A stretch of 64,000 nt of DNA from Hahnella lacustris (lineage in GTDB: Bacteria; Pseudomonadota; Gammaproteobacteria; Burkholderiales; Burkholderiaceae_A): assembly GCA_965194655.1 (NCBI GenBank), contig OZ239148.1:434001-498000 (forward strand), written 5' to 3'. Every line of letters starts with the position of its first letter. The first letter of the stretch is position 1. Made by a program: the position numbers and the translations under genes. Shown in pieces: positions 50,746 through 57,987 of the stretch. The notes below the pieces were generated by a model, which was not told where the DNA came from, ran no database searches, and saw nothing but the letters and a program-made list of their open reading frames with translations.

Positions 50746-51413
50746 GAGGGGTTCTCCTCCAGAATCGTGGTGGGGTGACCTGGTGCGTGAAGGACCAGAG
50801 AAACTGGCAACGCTTCAGTGGCTTGGGCCTTCGCCCGCATGAGGACCTCGAGTTTCTTCGTTCCGGAGAGAGGGAGCAGCCGGTGACGCGCCGAGAGGAT
50901 GCCTCGGAGACTGAGCGTCACTCGGTTGAACGGTGCCTCTGTGGGGGGATGCTCGAGGTGCATGGGCACATAAAGGGCCGCATCCGGTGAGAGGGCTGCT
51001 GAGAGGTCGGGCTCGTTCGGGAACAGCGAGGCCGTGTGGCCGTCCGTTCCCATGCCCAGGATCACGATCGAGGGTGCTTCCCCATGAAGCCGTTCATTTG
51101 CCTTTTCAGACCACTCACGCGCGTCTGAGTAGACGGCATCCGTGTCAGGCATGAAGTCGAGAAATTCCGCAGTCGCTGCTTGGTTTTTCAAGAGGTGGCG
51201 TCGAATCAGTGCCGAGTTGCTGGCAGGATGCTGCTGACCCACCAGCCGTTCGTCAACGAGTGCAATACGCACCTGCTTCCAGGGAAGGTCCGCCTCCGAG
51301 AGGGCCTCCAAAAGCGCAACCGGTGATCGCCCTCCCGAGAACGCGACGGTGACGGTTGACTGCTGCCTCAGGCCATCAAGGATCCATTCCGAGACAAGGG
51401 CGAGCGCCTGCAA
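50742..51413 (-). CDS. pgl: 6-phosphogluconolactonase
   Basis: Hydrolyses 6-phosphogluconolactone, 223 aa, of the DevB/SOL type. Motifs are FSGGRSPVALLEAL, RIALVDERLV and ILGMGTDGHTASLFP. No ATG or GTG fits: the frame enters from inside zwf, and the best start is TTG at 51413, 2 nt after the zwf stop. GAGGAG lies about 8 nt upstream of it, within the last zwf codons. This gives the usual length for the family. It ends in a 4-nt overlap with edd. Confidence 0.93.
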   Translation of the reverse strand: MQALALVSEWILDGLRQQSTVTVAFSGGRSPVALLEALSEADLPWKQVRIALVDERLVGQQHPASNSALIRRHLLKNQAATAEFLDFMPDTDAVYSDAREWSEKANERLHGEAPSIVILGMGTDGHTASLFPNEPDLSAALSPDAALYVPMHLEHPPTEAPFNRVTLSLRGILSARHRLLPLSGTKKLEVLMRAKAQATEALPVSLVLHAPGHPTTILEENPS

Positions 51414-51415
51414 GA

Positions 51416-52864
51416 CTACGTCTCCTCGTGCCAAGGAATGCCGGCGCCTGCAGCAAGCGCAGAGGACGAGGCCGGGCCCCAGCTGCCCGCGTTGTAGGGC
51501 TTTGGCGGGGTCTTCATCTGTCTCCAGCCCTCCTGAATTTGGTCGATCCAGGACCATGCCGCTTCGAGCTCGTCTCTGCGCATAAAGTGTGTGAGACGGC
51601 CCTTGACCACATCAACCAACAGTCGCTCATAGGCCTCTGCTCTGCGGGCGGTAAAGGCCGACTCCAAGTCAAGGTTGAGCTCTACGGGGCGTCGGTTCAT
51701 GCCCGATCCTGGCTCCTTCATGACCATCTGGAGCTTGATCGACTCTTCCGGCTGAAGCGTGATCACCAGCCGATTGGGGTGGGTATCGCCATCTCTGAAA
51801 ATGGAGAAGGGCATGTCCGCAAACTCGATGATGATTTCAGAACGACGAGTGGGAAGACGCTTGCCGGTTCTCAGGAAGAACGGCACGCCAGACCAACGAG
51901 CGTTCTGTATGCCCGCCTTGATGGCGACGAAGGTCTCCGTTTCGCTTCCCTTGGGAACGCCCTCTTCCTCGTGGTAAGACACGCAAGGCTTACCTTCTGC
52001 ATAACCCGATCGATATTGCCCGCGCACTGTGTGGATCTTCACATCCGAGGGCGTCATGGGCGCCAGGCTTCGTAAAACCTTTCGCTTTTCGTCTCGTACG
52101 TCATCGGGGTCGAGTGAGATGGGAGGCTCCATGGCCACAATGCAGAGCAGTTGCAAAAGGTGGTTTTGCACCATGTCCCGCAGCGCACCGGTTCCGTCGT
52201 AAAAGCCCGCACGAGACCCCACCCCGACCGATTCAGCCACTGTGATTTGAACACCCTTGATGAAGGGTGCGCGCCAGAGTGGCTCAAGGATGGCGTTGGC
52301 AAACCGAAGCACCATCAGGTTCTGGACCGTTTCTTTGCCGAGGTAATGGTCGATTCGGTAGATCTGGTTCTCGGCAAAGACGGCGGCTACCTCCTCATTG
52401 ATCTTCTGGGCGGAAGCCAGGTCATGGCCCAGTGGCTTCTCGAGCACGACTCGGCTGTTTGGGGTCACCAACCCTGCACGCTGTAATCCTCTGCAGATGC
52501 TGGTAAATAGCGCCGGCGCGGTTGCGAGATAGAAGATCCGAAGTGGATCGCTTTCTCCTGCTGTGGTCAGGGAATGGTAGGCCTCGGTGTCGGCGAGGTC
52601 GACTGCGCTGTAGGTCAACCTCTCTTTGAAGCTAGCCCAGTGGCTCTCGACCAGATTCTGATCGCTGACAAACCCACGTGACCGGGCCTCGACCTGGATG
52701 AGGAAGTCGTCCTGGGAGAGCGCCTGTCGACCGACTGCAATAAAGCGATAAGGCTCGGGTAGCCTGCCATGCATGTGCGCCATGTAAAGGGCGGGAAGCA
52801 GCTTGCGAAAGGACAGGTCTCCGGTGCCACCGAAGATGTAAATACAAGTCTGGGCTGAAGACAT
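51416..52864 (-). CDS. zwf: Glucose-6-phosphate 1-dehydrogenase
   Basis: First committed step of the Entner-Doudoroff and pentose phosphate routes, 482 aa. The NADP-binding IFGGTGDLSFRKLLPALY (residues 10-27), EKPLGHDLASA and the active-site RIDHYLGKETVQNL are all present. ATG at 52864 is preferred over 52879 because GGGAG lies 8 nt upstream and the Rossmann fold follows at the usual distance. It is the first gene of the six-gene operon, directly downstream of the HexR-type boxes at 52891-52930. Confidence 0.96.
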   Translation of the reverse strand: MSSAQTCIYIFGGTGDLSFRKLLPALYMAHMHGRLPEPYRFIAVGRQALSQDDFLIQVEARSRGFVSDQNLVESHWASFKERLTYSAVDLADTEAYHSLTTAGESDPLRIFYLATAPALFTSICRGLQRAGLVTPNSRVVLEKPLGHDLASAQKINEEVAAVFAENQIYRIDHYLGKETVQNLMVLRFANAILEPLWRAPFIKGVQITVAESVGVGSRAGFYDGTGALRDMVQNHLLQLLCIVAMEPPISLDPDDVRDEKRKVLRSLAPMTPSDVKIHTVRGQYRSGYAEGKPCVSYHEEEGVPKGSETETFVAIKAGIQNARWSGVPFFLRTGKRLPTRRSEIIIEFADMPFSIFRDGDTHPNRLVITLQPEESIKLQMVMKEPGSGMNRRPVELNLDLESAFTARRAEAYERLLVDVVKGRLTHFMRRDELEAAWSWIDQIQEGWRQMKTPPKPYNAGSWGPASSSALAAGAGIPWHEET

Positions 52865-52890
52865 CGGGACAGCTCCCATTGCGGTCAGGA

Positions 52891-52930
52891 TGTAAGAATA
52901 TTACTCTAAAAGTGTAAATATTATTACACT
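52891..52930 (-). promoter_or_regulatory. HexR-type operators in front of zwf
   Basis: Two sites lie between hexR and zwf. Site 1 (52891-52905) is TGTAA-GAATA-TTACT, one base from the TGTAA-N5-TTACA frame of the known gammaproteobacterial HexR box (TGTAATWWWATTACA). Site 2 (52911-52930) is a perfect 7-bp inverted repeat, AGTGTAA/TTACACT, with a 6-nt spacer. A TAATAT -10-like hexamer on the minus strand (52903-52898) falls inside site 1, so binding would block transcription of zwf. KDPG is the known HexR effector. Confidence 0.72.
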
Positions 52931-52931
52931 A

Positions 52932-53804
52932 TCACTGATAGCGAATCTTGAGGTTCGACTTGATGTTTTTCAGCCGCTTACCCAAGGATGGGCCGAGCCG
53001 AATGGCCAGGCCTGTGGTGAGCATGTCGATGAGGGTCAGGTGCAGAATTCTGGAGACCATGGGACTGTAGAGATCGTAGTTTTCTGCATGGTCTGCAGCG
53101 AGGCTGAGGTCAGCAATCTGGGAGAGGGGAGAATGGCTGCTGGTGATGGCAATGGTGAAGGTGCCGCGAGACTGCGCGAGCTTGGTGACCTCCAGCAGGT
53201 CTGCACTGCGGCCCGCGTTGGAAATCACCAGGACCAGATCATCTGGCTGGCAGAGGCTGGCTGTAATGACCTGAAGGTGACCGTCGCGATAGGCGCTGGC
53301 GTGCATCCCCAGCCTTTGAAATTTATGCTCTGCATCCATCGACACCAGGCCCGAGCTACCCACTCCAAAAATGATCAGGCGATGCCGCCCTTTCAGACAT
53401 TTCTCAAGTCGATCGAGTGCCTTTTTGTATCGAGACTCATCAACCTTTCTCGCGAAGAGCTGAAGCGTTTGATGGGTGGTCTCGGCCATTTTTTCGGCAA
53501 TCTGCGTCATGCTGTCTCGAGTGCCGACCGACTGGTGCACATAAGGAACTCCACTGGCCCCCAGGCTCTCCGCGAGACTCAGCTTGAAGTCCGCTAGTCC
53601 GGCAAACCCGAGTCGCCGACAGAAGCGCACAACCGTGGGCGGGCTCACCCCAACTGTTTGGGCGAGCGAGGCTGCAGTACCCCGGCTGAATCGGGTGGGA
53701 TTTTCGAGTAACTCCTGGGCCAGCTTCGATTCAGATGGGCTTAACTCACCCTGTTGGAGTGAGTGCGAGATTCGAGCCAGTAAAGACGAGGATGCGAGCT
53801 GCAT
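52932..53804 (-). CDS. hexR: RpiR-family transcriptional regulator HexR
   Basis: 290 aa. The N-terminal RpiR helix-turn-helix (LAQTVGVSPPTVVRFCRRLG, about residues 45-64) is followed by a C-terminal SIS domain that binds phosphosugars (IFGVGSSGLVSMDAEHKFQ, VISNAGRSADLLEV). HexR represses zwf, edd and eda, and is released by KDPG. It sits immediately upstream of zwf on the same strand, with the operators in the 67-nt gap, and may be partly co-transcribed with the operon. Divergent from the PfkB kinase gene. Confidence 0.93.
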   Translation of the reverse strand: MQLASSSLLARISHSLQQGELSPSESKLAQELLENPTRFSRGTAASLAQTVGVSPPTVVRFCRRLGFAGLADFKLSLAESLGASGVPYVHQSVGTRDSMTQIAEKMAETTHQTLQLFARKVDESRYKKALDRLEKCLKGRHRLIIFGVGSSGLVSMDAEHKFQRLGMHASAYRDGHLQVITASLCQPDDLVLVISNAGRSADLLEVTKLAQSRGTFTIAITSSHSPLSQIADLSLAADHAENYDLYSPMVSRILHLTLIDMLTTGLAIRLGPSLGKRLKNIKSNLKIRYQ

Positions 53805-53824
53805 CTCAAAATCATAGGCGTTTT

Positions 53825-53840
53825 TGACATGGCATTGTCA
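53825..53840. promoter_or_regulatory. Inverted repeat between hexR and the sugar kinase gene
   Basis: TGACA (53825-53829) and TGTCA (53836-53840) flank TGGCAT in the 53-nt divergent region. It does not match the HexR box, so it may be an operator for another regulator or chance. Confidence 0.35.
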
Positions 53841-53857
53841 TTTTTCGGGAGGGATCG

Positions 53858-54856
53858 GTGACCAGGGTGCAGCAATCAAAGGACCACGCGCAGCAAAGGG
53901 TGTTGCTCGTGGGTGAGGCTTTGGTGGATCTGATCGAGGAGGGAGACGGGCGGTATCTACCCTGCCTCGGAGGGTCTGTTTTCAATGTGGGTCTTGCTCT
54001 GGCAAGGCTTCAGGTCTCTCCGGTCTATCTGAACCGGTTCTCAGAAGACCATTGGGGGCAATCGTTTGCAGGGCGTGCGCTGGGGGAAGGGCTCTTGCTT
54101 TCCCCCCTGGGCAGTTCGGCGCTCCCCACCTCGCTTGCGGTGGTCCGCGTGGGGCCAAACGGCCAGCCTGAGTACAGCTTTTACCGTGAGGGAGTGGCGG
54201 ATCGGGATTGGCTTGCAGGCGACCTTCTGAGTGAGGTTCGCGCCAGCCCTGAGGACGTACTGCACACCGGTGGCTTGGCGCTCCTGCCGGAAGATTGGCC
54301 AAAGCTCAGGGGCCTCTTGGAGGCTTGGAGGGGGGCGGGAGGCTTGATCTCTGTGGATGTCAACGTCCGCATGGTCGCCGCTGGCCATCCCGAAGGCTAT
54401 GCTCAGGCCGTCTGTGAGGCCGCCTCTTGGGCCGATTTCCTGAAAGTGAGTGACGAGGATATGGTGGCTCTCGGCGCACTGACGCCTTCTGCCTCAGCGG
54501 GAGAGGCTCTGTCTGCCTTTGGGCATTGGCTGGAGCGCTGCCAAGCCACACCCTCGATCGCAGTCCTCACCCGCGGTGGCGATCAAGGCTGGTGTGTTCC
54601 CCATGGCTCGTCGGCATTGGCCTACCAGCCGGAGGAGGTTGCTGACGTGGTCGATACCGTCGGGGCTGGGGATTGCTTCTGGGCGGCATGGCTTGCGGGT
54701 CTTCGCCGATTGCGCGCTTTGCACACGGGAGCACATCATTCAGAGGACCTACGCCAGGCCTTGGTATGGGCCTGTAAGGCCGCTGGTCACAACATTCGTC
54801 ATCGTGGCTGTCACCCCATCACGGAGGCGGAATTGTTTAAGGAGGGTGTTGAATGA
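53858..54856 (+). CDS. PfkB-family carbohydrate kinase (fructokinase-like)
   Basis: Ribokinase-fold sugar kinase, 332 aa. The N-terminal GEALVDLIEEG and GGSVFNVGLALARL form the sugar site. The C-terminal VDTVGAGDCFWAAWLAGL carries the anion hole and catalytic Asp. GTG at 53858 has GGGAGGG 4-5 nt upstream. It overlaps the amylase gene by 4 nt (ATGA), implying that it phosphorylates a sugar released from alpha-glucan. No glucokinase of the ROK or Glk type is seen in the window, so glucose or fructose kinase activity is a reasonable guess, not a demonstrated one. Confidence 0.88.
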   Translation: MTRVQQSKDHAQQRVLLVGEALVDLIEEGDGRYLPCLGGSVFNVGLALARLQVSPVYLNRFSEDHWGQSFAGRALGEGLLLSPLGSSALPTSLAVVRVGPNGQPEYSFYREGVADRDWLAGDLLSEVRASPEDVLHTGGLALLPEDWPKLRGLLEAWRGAGGLISVDVNVRMVAAGHPEGYAQAVCEAASWADFLKVSDEDMVALGALTPSASAGEALSAFGHWLERCQATPSIAVLTRGGDQGWCVPHGSSALAYQPEEVADVVDTVGAGDCFWAAWLAGLRRLRALHTGAHHSEDLRQALVWACKAAGHNIRHRGCHPITEAELFKEGVE

Positions 54857-56763
54857 GAGATCGAATGTTGAATCGATTGCGGACCCAAGTCATTGGGCTT
54901 CTCGTGTGCTCCAGCCTCTTGAGCGCTGGACCTTCATTGGCCAGTTCGGCGAGCGCTTCAGGTGCGATTCGGGTGGAGCCCGCGAACTGGTGGGTTGATT
55001 TTCAAGATCGGCGGCTCATGCTGATGATGCATGCTTCGGGCATCGCTGATGCGAGAGTGTCTTCGAGCGACTCCCGTCTCACAAGGCTGTGGCAGGAGCG
55101 TCGCGACAGCCCGAATTACTTGTTTGTGCATCTTGAGCTCTCTGCTGGCGCCCAGCCCGGCGTGCTTGAGCTCACGCTGGAGCGCAGCGAGGGTCGCAAG
55201 CAGCAAGTGTCCATTCCCCTTGAGCGTAGAGCAAAGAACGCCCCGGTTGGATTTTCTCAGGCAGACGCCGTTTTACTCATCAGTCCAGACCGGTTCGTGA
55301 ATGGCGACACCCAGAATGACAGTCTGCCCGGTCTGGGAGATCGCGTGGATCGCAAAGACCCCAATGCACGACACGGGGGCGACATTGCAGGCATGATCCA
55401 GTCACTCGATTACGTTCAGTCGATGGGGTTTACTCAGATCTGGCCCACCCCTGTTCTGGAAAATAACGCGCCCTCGTTTTCCTACCATGGCTATGCCATC
55501 ACCGACTTCTATCGCGTCGATCCGCGTCATGGAAGCCTTGCCGATTACCAGCGACTTGCCGCAGAGGCTCGCCGTCGAGGGATTGGCCTCATCAAAGATG
55601 TGGTGCTCAATCACGCAGGCATTGGTCACTGGTGGGTGAAAGATCTTCCCTCGCGAGACTGGTTCAATCGTCAAGGTCAGGCCTTTTTGGAGACCAGCCA
55701 CAAGAAAGAGGCCGTGATCGATCCCTATCGATCAGAGTCCGACCTGAGTGCACTGGTTGATCGTTGGTTTGTGGAGAGCATGCCCGATTTGAATCAACGC
55801 AATCCGTTGATGGCCCAGTACCTGATTCAGAACAGCCTGTGGTGGATTGAGACGCTTGGCCTGTCGGGCATTCGAGTGGACACCTATTCCTACTCGGATC
55901 GAGACTTTCTCACCCAGTGGTCCGCTCGCATGGCCTCGGAATACCCCAAGCTCTCGATTGTTGGAGAAGAGTGGCATGGCAACCCAGTGATCGTGTCGCA
56001 GTGGCAGCGGGGGAAGCAGAACCCCGACGGCTATCGGTCACACATTTCTAGCCTTATGGACTTTCCGCTCTACGATGTTCTGCCCTCGGCCTTTACTGCC
56101 AAAGACACGCAGCATGGCCCGGGGCTGAATCAGTTGTATGGGCATCTGGTGAACGACCTTCTCTATCCGGATCCCAGTCATCTCATGGTCTTTGGATCCA
56201 ACCATGACGGCGATCGGCTCTTCAAGAAGCTCAACCAAGATCCGGCCCTGGTTCGGATGGCCCTCACCTACTTGGCTACGCTTCGGGGCATTCCGCAGTT
56301 TTACTATGGCGTCGAGGCGCACCTCACCAATCAGACGCCAGGCCACCACGGCGAGATTCGCGCAGACCTTCCAGGCGGATTTCCAGGTGATGCGGCGAGT
56401 GTCTTCACAGGAAAAGGTCTCTCTGCCGAGCAGCGCAAGACACAGCAGACGCTTAAAACGCTGCTCAACTGGAGGAAGACCTCTGCTGCGGTTCAGCGTG
56501 GCCGCTTGATGCACTACGTTCCTGATCATGCGGCCGGCACCTACGTCTATTTTCGGTACCTGGAAGGGCACCCCACGGTCATGGTGGTCCTCAACAAAGG
56601 CGAGGCGCAATCACTCGCTCTGAATCGCTTTCACGAGCGTGTGCTCCCGGGCCAAAAGGCAAAGAATGTTTTAACAGGCGAGACTCTCACTCTGGGGACC
56701 CACGTCAAGCTGCCCGCCCGTCAGGCCATGGTGCTGGAGGTGCACCCGGTCTCTCACCCCTAG
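54853..56763 (+). CDS. GH13 alpha-amylase family enzyme, cyclomaltodextrinase/SusA-like, periplasmic
   Basis: 636 aa with a signal peptide (to about SLASSASA), an N-terminal beta-sandwich like that of cyclomaltodextrinases (about 40-130), the catalytic barrel, and a C-terminal sheet domain. The conserved GH13 regions are DVVLNH (about 249-254), GIRVDTYSYSD with nucleophile Asp about 343, VGEEWHG with acid/base Glu about 372, and FGSNHDGDR with His/Asp about 451-452. It would hydrolyse maltodextrins or cyclodextrins in the periplasm after TonB-dependent uptake. Coupled by ATGA to the sugar kinase gene; its stop shares CTAG with the convergent esterase gene. Confidence 0.93.
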   Translation: MRDRMLNRLRTQVIGLLVCSSLLSAGPSLASSASASGAIRVEPANWWVDFQDRRLMLMMHASGIADARVSSSDSRLTRLWQERRDSPNYLFVHLELSAGAQPGVLELTLERSEGRKQQVSIPLERRAKNAPVGFSQADAVLLISPDRFVNGDTQNDSLPGLGDRVDRKDPNARHGGDIAGMIQSLDYVQSMGFTQIWPTPVLENNAPSFSYHGYAITDFYRVDPRHGSLADYQRLAAEARRRGIGLIKDVVLNHAGIGHWWVKDLPSRDWFNRQGQAFLETSHKKEAVIDPYRSESDLSALVDRWFVESMPDLNQRNPLMAQYLIQNSLWWIETLGLSGIRVDTYSYSDRDFLTQWSARMASEYPKLSIVGEEWHGNPVIVSQWQRGKQNPDGYRSHISSLMDFPLYDVLPSAFTAKDTQHGPGLNQLYGHLVNDLLYPDPSHLMVFGSNHDGDRLFKKLNQDPALVRMALTYLATLRGIPQFYYGVEAHLTNQTPGHHGEIRADLPGGFPGDAASVFTGKGLSAEQRKTQQTLKTLLNWRKTSAAVQRGRLMHYVPDHAAGTYVYFRYLEGHPTVMVVLNKGEAQSLALNRFHERVLPGQKAKNVLTGETLTLGTHVKLPARQAMVLEVHPVSHP

Positions 56764-57749
56764 GCGAACAGGAACTGCATGGGCGTCTCGAGTCTGGCGG
56801 CCCATGCGGTCTCGTTGTGGTCTGTGCCCTCAAACACCAGGCTCTTGAGATCTTTGGCGTCGACGTAGCCTTTGCGTTTGAAGATGCTGTCTACCTGACG
56901 CTGGTGTGCCCCATACAGGCCATCCAGGTTCACGGTTCCGTGATCCATATAAATGCGATGTCGGCCTGCTTGCGGGAGGTGCACAGACAGCCAGTCTCGA
57001 TAGCTCTGCGCCACCGGCTGCGCGGCGGGGTGCGCCTTCATCAGCAGATCGATGTTGACCGTTATGGGCCAATGGGTGGAGAGGCAGGCCGCCTGTCGAA
57101 CGGTCTGGGGGTATTTGCACAGCCCGTAGAGCGAAATGAGACCTCCCATGCTTGAGCCCATGAGGCTGATGCCTTGCGTGGGCTGTTGCAGGCCAAGCGC
57201 GTTTAAGGATTCTGGGAGAGCCACCTCCATCAGAAATGCGAGGTACCGATTGGCCAGCCCCGGAAAAGAGCGCTTGGCAGGGTTGCCGTCTCGAGTGCCA
57301 TAGGCCACGCGCCACAGATCGGGCGGCAATGATTCGAGCGGGTCTTGGGGGGCGTATTCCTCGAAGCGCTGAGCGACGTTGGGGACTCCGATTACCACCA
57401 CTTGGGGTATGCGTCCTTCACTGATGAGTGTCTGCAGGGTGCGGTCCAAGCCCCAAGGAACTCCCCCATAGGAATGGCCGTGGTCAAACAGGTTTTGCCC
57501 GTCATGGGCGATCAGCAGCTCAAAGCGCTGCTCCTTCTTGAATCCTTCTGGCAGCCAGAGCCTCAGGTCTCGGGGGCTGAGCCCAAGGAATTGAGAGGGC
57601 CTCAGGCTGAGGTGCTGTCCGGGCAGCTTGGGCCGGTCGAGCCGAGTGGACCGGGGGGCGGTGGTCGCCTGAGCGGGTGTGTGGACGACGGACCCGATGA
57701 GAGGGAGCGTCCCGATGGTGACCATGGTTTGTCTACGACGTGGATCCAT
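56760..57749 (-). CDS. Exported alpha/beta-hydrolase, esterase D/enterochelin-esterase-like
   Basis: 329 aa. The N-terminus (DPRRRQTMVTIGTLPLIGS... to AQA) is an Arg-rich export signal, possibly Tat. The nucleophile elbow is LMGSSMGGLISLYG and the catalytic His is in FEGTDHNETAWAARL. Relatives include maltose-locus esterases and siderophore esterases. Its position within the glucan cluster suggests removal of acyl or acetyl groups from carbohydrate (inference). The ATG at 57749 has no ribosome site and lies 5 nt from the palindromic operator at 57754; 57725 is a later in-frame start. Confidence 0.85.
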   Translation of the reverse strand: MDPRRRQTMVTIGTLPLIGSVVHTPAQATTAPRSTRLDRPKLPGQHLSLRPSQFLGLSPRDLRLWLPEGFKKEQRFELLIAHDGQNLFDHGHSYGGVPWGLDRTLQTLISEGRIPQVVVIGVPNVAQRFEEYAPQDPLESLPPDLWRVAYGTRDGNPAKRSFPGLANRYLAFLMEVALPESLNALGLQQPTQGISLMGSSMGGLISLYGLCKYPQTVRQAACLSTHWPITVNIDLLMKAHPAAQPVAQSYRDWLSVHLPQAGRHRIYMDHGTVNLDGLYGAHQRQVDSIFKRKGYVDAKDLKSLVFEGTDHNETAWAARLETPMQFLFA

Positions 57750-57753
57750 ATTT

Positions 57754-57768
57754 TGTAGTCAAACTACA
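57754..57768. promoter_or_regulatory. Palindromic operator TGTAG-N5-CTACA between esterase and TonB receptor
   Basis: TGTAGTCAAACTACA is a perfect palindrome with 6-bp arms around CAA. It has the same 5-5-5 layout as the HexR box (TGTAA-N5-TTACA) and recurs with one mismatch at 62398-62412 before the pullulanase gene. It lies directly before the esterase start and 219 nt upstream of the receptor start, so one regulator may control both directions. HexR or an unlinked sugar repressor are candidates. Confidence 0.6.
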
Positions 57769-57881
57769 TAAAAAAGGTTGGAACGAGGGTGCGTGTCGCC
57801 CCGCGATGCGTTTTGGCGCGCCGCAGCTTGAAGCTAATATTGGCAAGGCAAGCGCTGCCTGTGTTGTTTTTGTGACAGAAA

Positions 57882-57897
57882 CTAGGGTAACCCCTAG
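57882..57897. repeat. Inverted repeat CTAGGG/CCCTAG upstream of the TonB receptor
   Basis: CTAGGG and CCCTAG are separated by TAAC. A closely similar string, ACTAGGGTTAACCCC, occurs at 46696-46710 between pgi and ppc. No T-run follows, so it is not an obvious terminator; it might be a protein-binding site. The rest of the 238-nt intergenic region is AT-rich near 57902-57930 and probably holds the receptor promoter. Confidence 0.35.
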
Positions 57898-57987
57898 CCC
57901 TTCAAAATATCTAACAAAATTACATTATCGATGTGCGCAGAAGCGATCGCCTCTGACAGCCATTGACCACAAACAAAAGGGTGAGAC

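Noticed and set aside
53825..53840. HexR box in front of the sugar kinase
   Set aside because: TGACA-N6-TGTCA has a different core and spacing from the TGTAR-N5-YTACA sites, so it is listed only as an unassigned inverted repeat.
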